Part shown: positions 58,491 to 64,000 of the stretch, one piece after another
Position numbering within the stretch: the first letter of the stretch is position 1
Layout of the letters: each line of letters opens with the position of its first letter
Source of the DNA: JAJDUF01 sp965238265
Lineage (GTDB): Bacteria; Chloroflexota; UBA11872; UBA12225; JAJDUF01
Assembly: GCA_965238265.1 (NCBI GenBank)
Contig: OZ250185.1
Coordinates: forward strand, 4,319,038 to 4,383,037
Direction of reading: 5' to 3'
DNA length: 64,000 nt
Made by a program: the position numbers and the translations under genes
Notes under the pieces: generated by a model
The model's database searches: none
Seen by the model: the letters and a program-made list of their open reading frames with translations, nothing else
What the model was told of the DNA's origin: nothing

Positions 58491-58510
58491 CTCCTCCCGT
58501 CCCCACAGTC

Positions 58511-59299
58511 CTATGCCAAGCGTCCTTCGACGGCGCGGCGGCGCGTCGGTGAGTCGGCGAACACCGCGTCTCCGCCGTCCACGTTGACCGCCAGCCCAGT
58601 TACCCAGGCCGACTCGTCTGAGGCTAGCCAGAGCGCCCCATAGGCCACGTCGGCGGCGTTGCCGAGCCGATCAAGCTGGCGTGCAGCAGGGCTGACGCGC
58701 CCATCGGGACTCTCGGCCAGCTCCTCCCACATGATGCCAGGGCACATCGCATGCACGCGGATATTCTTCGGGAACAGTTCGCGCGCCAGGTTACGGGCAG
58801 CGCCGATCAGCCCCGCTTTCGCGGCGGCGTAGGCGCTATTCGCGTCCTGGACGACCAGATCGGCGGCCGCCACGGTGATGATGCAGCCACCGCCGGCTGC
58901 TTCGAGGTGCGGTACGGCCTGGCGGGTCAGCCAGTAGAGCGAGCGCAGATTGTTGGCCAGCGCTCCTTCCCAGAAGTCCGCCGGGAGCGCTTCAATGGCG
59001 TGCTTGGGAGTGAAGAAGCCGCCGGCGTTGTGATACACGATGTCGAGCTGTCCAAAGGCCGCAACCGCCGCCCGAATCGCGCTCTGCGCGCCGGCCTCAG
59101 TGCTCACGTCGGCTTGCACCGCGCGCGCCGCGCCGCCAAAGCGCTCGATCCGCGCGACGGTCCCGGCGATGCTCTCGGCGCCGCGTGCCGCGACGACCAC
59201 CTTGGCGCCCTCTTGGGCAAAGAGTGTTGCCACCGCCCGGCCCATATTCGGCCCCGCTCCGGCCACCAGCGCCACTTTGCCCGCCAATCGTCCTGCCAT
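58511..59299 (-). CDS. Short-chain dehydrogenase/reductase
   Basis: A 262-residue SDR. Cofactor motif ALVAGAGPNMGRAVA, the structural motif VYHNAGG (an NNAG variant), YxxxK in SAYAAAKAG, and CPGIMWEEL with VNVDGGDAVF at the C-terminus. The usual catalytic serine before YxxxK is replaced in IITVAAADLV, so activity may be altered. Start 59299 (MAGRLAGKVAL) has GGAGGTAAC upstream and is preferred over 59365. Substrate unknown. Convergent with the membrane protein gene at 57549. Confidence 0.8.
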   Translation of the reverse strand: MAGRLAGKVALVAGAGPNMGRAVATLFAQEGAKVVVAARGAESIAGTVARIERFGGAARAVQADVSTEAGAQSAIRAAVAAFGQLDIVYHNAGGFFTPKHAIEALPADFWEGALANNLRSLYWLTRQAVPHLEAAGGGCIITVAAADLVVQDANSAYAAAKAGLIGAARNLARELFPKNIRVHAMCPGIMWEELAESPDGRVSPAARQLDRLGNAADVAYGALWLASDESAWVTGLAVNVDGGDAVFADSPTRRRAVEGRLA

Positions 59300-59348
59300 T
59301 GCTGTTACCTCCGTTGTGTGATAGGGTGAGGCAAACGGCCGTTCGCCC

Positions 59349-60908
59349 CTACGGTTTCTCGGCAATCAGGATGATATGCCAGCCCTCGCGTGTCAACTCG
59401 GTACCGGTCCAATCCCCGCAGTAGGCTACCGGCCGCAGACCGGCGGCCGCGACCAGCCGCGTCAACTCTGTCGGTGTGTAGAGGCGCACTGCTAAGTGAA
59501 CCTGGCGCCGCTGGCCGTCCTCGTGCCAGGTCAGGCCCGTCCGGTTGAGGCCGCGCACCGGATCGAATGCGCGTTCTTGCAGCATCACCAACCCGTCACG
59601 CTCGTCCCAGTCACGAGCGCGATACGCGCTCACCACGCGGTCGCGGTTCGATACATCAATGAGCAGGCGGCCGCCCGGTTTGAGCGCTTGGGCTGCGCTG
59701 GCAAGCACGCGCTGATTCTCGTGGTCGTCGGCGAAGTAGCCAAAGGAGTTCCAGACGCTGATGACCGCATCGAACTGTCCGGACCACTCCGATGGGATGT
59801 CGCGCATGTCCGCGCGGCGCCACTCGACAGTCGCACCAGCCTGGACGGCACGCTCGCGGGCGACGGCCAGCAGCGGCTCGCTCAAGTCCAGGCCGGTCAC
59901 CTGAAAGCCGCGCCGCGCGAGCGGCACGGCAATCCGACCGTAGCCGCAAGCAAGGTCCAGGATGCGCCCCTCCGGCGGCAGCGCCAGGAACGACACCAGC
60001 CCCTCGACCTCCGGTGGCTCACGATCCGGTGTCGAGCTAGAGGGCCAGAGGTGCAGAAAGGTCTCTTCGAAGAAGGCCTCCCACCATGGCGGCTCGGCCG
60101 GACGATCAACCTCCGCCGGCCGCGGCTGCTCACGTGGCTTCTCCGCCACGATGGCTACGCGCCGGCTCTCGTGCGTAAGCTCCTTGTCGGAGAGACCGCC
60201 ATAGCTAGCGACCGGCTCCAGTCCCGCCGCGCGGAGCATCGCCGTAAGCTCGGTCGGCGTGTATAGCCGCACGCTGTGGTGCAGCTCCCGGCGCTCGCCA
60301 TCTTCATCCCACTGGTCTACGGTGCTGGCCGCCCCACTGATCGGGTTAAAGCTGACCTCCGTACACACCAGCAGCCCATCCGCCTCGCGCCAACCGCGCT
60401 CTCGGAACCGCCCCATGACGCCATCCCGATTGATCGACTCGATCAGGAATCGGCCGCCGGGTTTGAGCGCCCGCGCTACGCCGGCCAGCACGCGCTGATT
60501 CTCGGCCTCGTCCTCGAAGTAGCCGAACGCCGTGAAGATGTTGATGATGTAGTCGAAGCGGCCCGCCCACTCCGGCGGAATATCGCGCATGTCGGCGCGG
60601 TGCCACTCCACGGTGACGCCGGCCGCGTCGGCAGTCTGGCGTGCCACGCCGAGCAGCTGTGCGCTGAGGTCCAGCCCGGTGACCCGGTAGCCACGTTGGG
60701 CCAGCGGCACGGCGATGCGCCCCTGTCCACACGCCAGGTCGAGGATTGCCGCGCCGGGCGTCGGTTGGAGCAGATCAAGCACACCCGCAACCTCGCGCTC
60801 GGTCCGCTCCGGCGTAAGGTGGGACGACCACAACCGCAGATAGCTCCCGTCGGCGAAGATGCGTTGCCACCACGGGGCAGCGGTCGGGTAGGCATCTTGG
60901 GTAGTCAT
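59349..60908 (-). CDS. Tandem class I SAM methyltransferase (two fused domains)
   Basis: A 519-residue protein made of two similar methyltransferases. Each has the SAM motif: DLACGQGR (57-64) and DLACGYGR (317-324), with IAVPLAQRGYRVTGLDLS against IAVPLARRGFQVTGLDLS, EWHRADMRDIPPEW against EWRRADMRDIPSEW, and TPTELTAML against TPTELTRLV. Both halves keep the SAM-binding residues, so both may be active. A linker of about 20 residues joins them. Most bacterial relatives are single-domain. Start 60908 is supported by AGAGGA upstream. Target unknown, perhaps a small molecule. Confidence 0.75.
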   Translation of the reverse strand: MTTQDAYPTAAPWWQRIFADGSYLRLWSSHLTPERTEREVAGVLDLLQPTPGAAILDLACGQGRIAVPLAQRGYRVTGLDLSAQLLGVARQTADAAGVTVEWHRADMRDIPPEWAGRFDYIINIFTAFGYFEDEAENQRVLAGVARALKPGGRFLIESINRDGVMGRFRERGWREADGLLVCTEVSFNPISGAASTVDQWDEDGERRELHHSVRLYTPTELTAMLRAAGLEPVASYGGLSDKELTHESRRVAIVAEKPREQPRPAEVDRPAEPPWWEAFFEETFLHLWPSSSTPDREPPEVEGLVSFLALPPEGRILDLACGYGRIAVPLARRGFQVTGLDLSEPLLAVARERAVQAGATVEWRRADMRDIPSEWSGQFDAVISVWNSFGYFADDHENQRVLASAAQALKPGGRLLIDVSNRDRVVSAYRARDWDERDGLVMLQERAFDPVRGLNRTGLTWHEDGQRRQVHLAVRLYTPTELTRLVAAAGLRPVAYCGDWTGTELTREGWHIILIAEKP

Positions 60909-60959
60909 CGGGTACGGTTCCTCTCCACTCACCTACGCTGACAAGGGCAGGTTTTTGTG

Positions 60960-61131
60960 TCGGGGCGCGATGAATCGCGCCCCGGCCCTCGTCATTCCGG
61001 CGGAAGCCGGAATCCAGGTCTCTTCGTGGCCCCCCGGTCGGTCTGGATTGCGGCGCAAGCCGCAATGACGGAGACTGGACTCCCCCTCTCCATTGCTCGG
61101 CGATGGAGAGGGGACTGGGGAGTGAGGCATG
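60960..61131. repeat. Cluster of family C, A and B palindromes
   Basis: GGGGCGCGATGAATCGCGCCCC, then the 81-bp composite of two inverted family A palindromes (60990-61070), then a family B hairpin (61080-61129). The 81-bp part matches 46725-46805 inverted. Confidence 0.8.
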
Positions 61132-62200
61132 TCACGCCCGCGCAGCGGCGACCAGCGCGACCACGTTGACCGTTTCGGATCGCGCCGAGGCCTCGATAGC
61201 CCCGAACAGCATGGCCGTGCTTTGGAGGTTGTCGTCGAGGTGGGTGGGTGGTGTTGGCCCGCCGGCGAGCCAGTCGAGGAACTGCCCGATCACGGCCGTA
61301 TGTCCGGCGTGCTCGACCGGCACCGGCGGCACCTCCTCGACGCGCAAACCCCGGCCGCGCTCGTGCTCGTAGATGCGGACTACTTGATCCCGGTCCACGA
61401 CCACGGCGCCGCCCTCGCACTCGACGCGGTAATACTCGTTGTGCCAGCTATTCTGCCAGCCGCCGGCCAGTCCTGTGCCCTCGTACTGGGCAAAAGTGCC
61501 GTTGGTCAGCTGCATCGCGTACAGCGTGAGGCACTCGCCATCGAAGCTCGGCGCGCCAGGGTTCCACTCCCAACCGGCAATCGTCGCGCAATCGGCGCCG
61601 CTCAGGTTGCGAATCTGGTCAAAATGGTGGATGCTGCCCTCGACCAGCATGGCATGGCGCATCTCGTGGCGGAAGGTGGCGCCCCAGGCATTGCGGCGCC
61701 GATAGTCGGCGCCAAAGCGCGAGACAATGTAGTAGCTCCGTCCCAGCCGGCCGGAGTTGAGGACTTGCTTGAGGGTGCGGATGGGAGGGTTGGCGCGGTA
61801 GTTCTGCATGACCTGCATCTTGACCCCGGCCGCTTTCGCCGCGCGGTAGATCGCGACGGAGGCCTCCCAGTTGTCCGCCAGCGGCTTCTCGCTCAGGATG
61901 TGGAGGCCGCGCGTGGCCGCCAACTCGACGGCTCGCCGATGTGCTGCCGGCGGGATGACGATGGCGCAGCAGTCCGCGTCCACCGCCTCGAAGGCGTCTT
62001 CCATTCGTGCGAAGCGGCGGTTGGCCGGCAAGCCCAGGAAGGCGCCTTGCTCGGCGAGCGGCTCCGGGGCGATGTCTACCAGGGCGACGATCTCTACCCG
62101 GGCGGCGTGGGACGGGGAGAAAGCGCCGAATCCAGGCCCGCGCCATGCCGCCGGCACCGATCATGATGAGGCGCTGGCGGTCGCACTCAGGTCGTGTCAT
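61132..62200 (-). pseudogene. Gfo/Idh/MocA family oxidoreductase, one frameshift
   Basis: From ATG 62200 the protein starts TRPECDRQRLIMIGAGGMARAW (cofactor-binding fold), then loses its frame. After one base (in CGGCGCTTTC near 62125) it continues AFSPSHAARVEIVALVDIAPE, LHILSEKPLADNWEAS (family signature), VEGSIHHFDQIRNLSG (catalytic H and D) and on to 61132. The two frames join perfectly if one C is removed, so this is a one-base insertion or a sequencing error. The start overlaps the 3' end of the bioY frame by 14 bases. Substrate unknown. Confidence 0.8.
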
Positions 62201-62829
62201 CGGCGTTGCCCGCCGGTCCGCGGAGCGGCCAGCCCAGGGAACGCAGGGCGGTCATACCCGAAGGCAGCACCGCCGCAGCCACCACGACCTTGATCAGATC
62301 GCCGGGGATGAAGGGCAGCATGCCCTTGGTGATGGCCGTTGGCAAGCCCATGCCCGTGCTCAACGCCAGCCCCGGCACACCGACGAGGTAGATGACGACC
62401 GTGCCAATGAGCAGGCCCGGGAGCGCCCGCCAGCCGGACAGTACGCCCGCGCAACGGCTGGACCAGCAAGCCCACGATGGCGGCGGCCACCGGGAACGCG
62501 ATGAGGTAGCCGCCGGTTGGCCCGATGAGTGTGGCCGCCCCGCTCGCGCCACCGGCGAACACGGGCAAGCCGGCGGCCCCTTCGCCCAGATAGGCGAGCA
62601 GGCACAGCGCGCCACGCCAGGGGCCATACAGGGCGCCGATCAGCAGCACGCCGAGGGTCTGCCCGGTAATCGGTACCGGTGTGAAGGGGAGCAGAGAAAT
62701 GGATACTTGGGCCAGCAGCGCCAGGAAGACGGTGCCGAGTAGGAGCACCAATAGCTCACGCACCAAGCGCAAAAGCTGACTCTGGCGCTGGGCTGCTGTG
62801 GCAGTAAGCCGGCTTTCTTCTACACTCAT
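62187..62829 (-). pseudogene. bioY: Biotin transporter BioY, one frameshift
   Basis: The S-component of an ECF transporter for biotin, split over two frames. From ATG 62829: ISLLPFTPVPITGQTLGVLL, GALYGPWRGALCLLAYLG and IGPTGGYLIAFPVAAAIVGLL, the diagnostic BioY segment. After about 62450 the frame moves by one base and continues GLLIGTVVIYLVGVPGLAL, LPTAITKGMLPFIPGDLIKV, ending at 62187. The join needs a one-base correction in CGCGGGCG, so this may be a sequencing error. The genes for the energising subunits are not in the window. Confidence 0.8.
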
Positions 62830-63006
62830 ACCGTCATGACTCCGTTCTACTATGATCGGGCGAAGGTTGCCCTGATGGTAGCCGCCAGGTCATTGCGCTG
62901 CCCATACAACGCTGTACGCTACTGTCCGGTTGCGACTATCCTCAGTGCGAGTGGTCCGATACGGCCGGGAGCGCATTTCCTCGCAGAGCATCGCATATCG
63001 CATATG

Positions 63007-63683
63007 ATGAAGCGACGCACGCTGCTGCTGTCTACTGCCGGGTTGGCCCTCGCGGCCACGCGCTGCGCGCCGCCTGGGCCGTCGCTGGAGCCGCTACATC
63101 CGGCCGAGGCCCGCTTCCACGATCCGCTTGCAGTGGCGTCATTGATCGAGAGCGCTGGATCGTAGACAGTTTGCCCGGTGCGGAAGTCTATGCCACCAAC
63201 GAGTCCTTACGGCTCATCATCACCGACGGCCTGACGGCGACGGCGCGGCCACGGCTCCCGACGCTGGACTCGCGACTCCTGGAGACAGACGAGATTGCTC
63301 CGGTCCGCGAGGACCTGCAATGGGAAGCGCTGATCCACCGGCGGCTCCCGTACCTGACGACGGTGACGGTCGAGCTAGCGCCGGTCGAGCGACCGTGGCG
63401 CATCCAGCTCACCGAACGGGGCGTGCAGATTGTAGAGCAGCTGGCGGAGGGCGTCCGCAACCACGACATCCCCTACCTCCCGGCCAATGACGGGCGGTAC
63501 CACACCTGGCGGATCAGCATTCGGCCGGAGTCCTGGCATCTGTACCTCGACGGCCATGTACGCTGGTCGCATCCGGGCACCTTTGCCCTCCTGCGTACAC
63601 GCTTTGGCGTCACCCGCCGCGACCCACTGCACGGTGGCACGATTGACCTGCGCGACGTCGTCTACGTGCGGCGTCCGGCCTGA
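63007..63683 (+). pseudogene. Exported DUF1080-like protein, one frameshift
   Basis: From ATG 63007 (or 63004): a twin-arginine-like signal MKRRTLLLSTAGLALAATRC, then EPLHPAEARFHDPLAVASLIES before TAG. One frame later it continues RWIVDSLPGAEVYATNESLRL, VTVELAPVERPW, HTWRISIRPESWHLYLDG and DLRDVVYVRRPA, the beta-sandwich pattern of a DUF1080-type domain. The join is restored by removing an AG in GAGAGCGC (63150). It is a dinucleotide duplication or an error. Sugar binding or hydrolysis outside the cell is likely. Confidence 0.65.
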
Positions 63684-63699
63684 TGACGCGCTTGGCCCC

Positions 63700-63778
63700 A
63701 CCCTCGCCCTCCCCCGTTGCGACGGGGAGGGAACCCGCCGTCCCCCTGCCGCAGCGGGGGGAACATAGGGGGGCCAGC
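63700..63778. repeat. B and D-type palindromes after the DUF1080-like gene
   Basis: CCTCGCCCTCCCCCGTTGCGACGGGGAGGG (stem CCTCCCCC-GTTGCGAC-GGGGAGGG read with one-base slips) and then CCCCCTGCCGCAGCGGGGGG with CATAGGGGGGCCA. Confidence 0.6.
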
Positions 63779-63783
63779 GGCCT

Positions 63784-64000
63784 CTACCCAGCGACCGTGG
63801 CATAGACCTCAAGCAGGCGCTGTACGTACTTCTCTGGACTGTAGCGCGCTAACACCCGCTCACGGGCGCGGCGCCCGGCCTCCCGGCAGCGCGGCGGATT
63901 GGTGAGCAGGCCGGCGACACCCCTGGCAACGTCCAGGGGTGTTGCCGGCACCAGCTCGCCGATGGTCTCATCCACGATCTCCCGGGTATGACCGACATCG
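63784..64000 (-). CDS. Glycosyltransferase family 4-like, C-terminal end (partial at right edge)
   Basis: Only the last 71 codons are in the window. The frame stays open to the edge and reads DVGHTREIVDETIGELVP, then LDVARGVAGLLTNPPRCREAG and RARERVLARYSPEKYVQRLLEVY. This is the end of a GT4 nucleotide-sugar binding domain, with the E-x7-E-like loop reduced. It transfers a sugar from a nucleotide-sugar donor. No start visible. Confidence 0.7.
   Translation of the reverse strand, partial: DVGHTREIVDETIGELVPATPLDVARGVAGLLTNPPRCREAGRRARERVLARYSPEKYVQRLLEVYATVAG

Overview
The window is GC-rich bacterial chromosome (sampled 60-base lines run from about 38% GC in one decayed stretch to about 68% in ordinary genes), with Shine-Dalgarno sites before most genes and occasional GTG or TTG starts. 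The gene mix points to an environmental, probably uncultured heterotroph. It includes phytanoyl-CoA-dioxygenase-like enzymes, a sulfatase, Gfo/Idh/MocA oxidoreductases, a phosphotriesterase-like hydrolase, CocE and other alpha/beta hydrolases, sugar-isomerase TIM barrels, futalosine hydrolase and a CopC-CopD-cytochrome c fusion. Together with many dispersed GC-rich palindromes, this is the style I associate with Chloroflexota (Caldilinea, Thermomicrobia or SAR202-like lineages). That assignment is inference: no rRNA gene is present to settle it, and I saw no tRNA gene and no CRISPR array.

Layout. 0-4.8 kb: a left-edge ABC exporter, two small membrane or secreted proteins, an XRE regulator with three matching palindromes around it, and a RIO-type kinase. 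4.8-15.6 kb: catabolic and metabolic enzymes (cupin, mqnB, PhyH, amidohydrolase, broken fumarylacetoacetase-like gene, class IV aminotransferase, phosphotriesterase-like, SGNH hydrolase, Gfo/Idh/MocA, aldo/keto reductase) with a RelBE-like toxin-antitoxin pair. 15.6-19.6 kb: a compact minus-strand operon of lower GC, made of an unknown 203-residue protein, a QueC-like ATPase, an XRE-ImmA/IrrE protease and a PIN nuclease. It looks like an undescribed defence or stress module and is the best candidate for a new system here. 19.7-21.5 kb: cupin and sulfatase. 21.6-23.4 kb: an overlapping AAA ATPase and DUF4276-like pair resembling an AbiL-type abortive infection system. 23.4-34 kb: glycosidase-like, PhyH, CocE, NHL, M19 and PanE genes, with a 1.4 kb low-GC decayed gap. 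34-46 kb: a copper-type secreted protein, argH, folP-folC, a sugar isomerase, a 36-bp tandem-repeat region, the CopC-CopD-cytochrome c fusion and a beta-propeller lipoprotein. 46-64 kb: a VapBC-like pair cut short by a repeat, esterases and glycosidase-like genes, an alcohol dehydrogenase, YhfC, a TIM barrel gene between 122-bp inverted repeats, methyltransferases, a dead IS5-family element, SDR, Gfo/Idh/MocA, bioY and a right-edge glycosyltransferase.

Two themes cut across the window. First, several families of palindromic repeats fill the intergenic gaps and sometimes enter genes: they supply start codons, supply stop codons, truncate a toxin, or lie in-frame inside an enzyme. Second, an unusual number of genes carry one clean frameshift. 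Some are explained by visible events (a 38-bp tandem duplication, one extra copy of a heptamer, an AG duplication). Others could be sequencing errors, so the frameshifted genes should be re-read before they are treated as pseudogenes.
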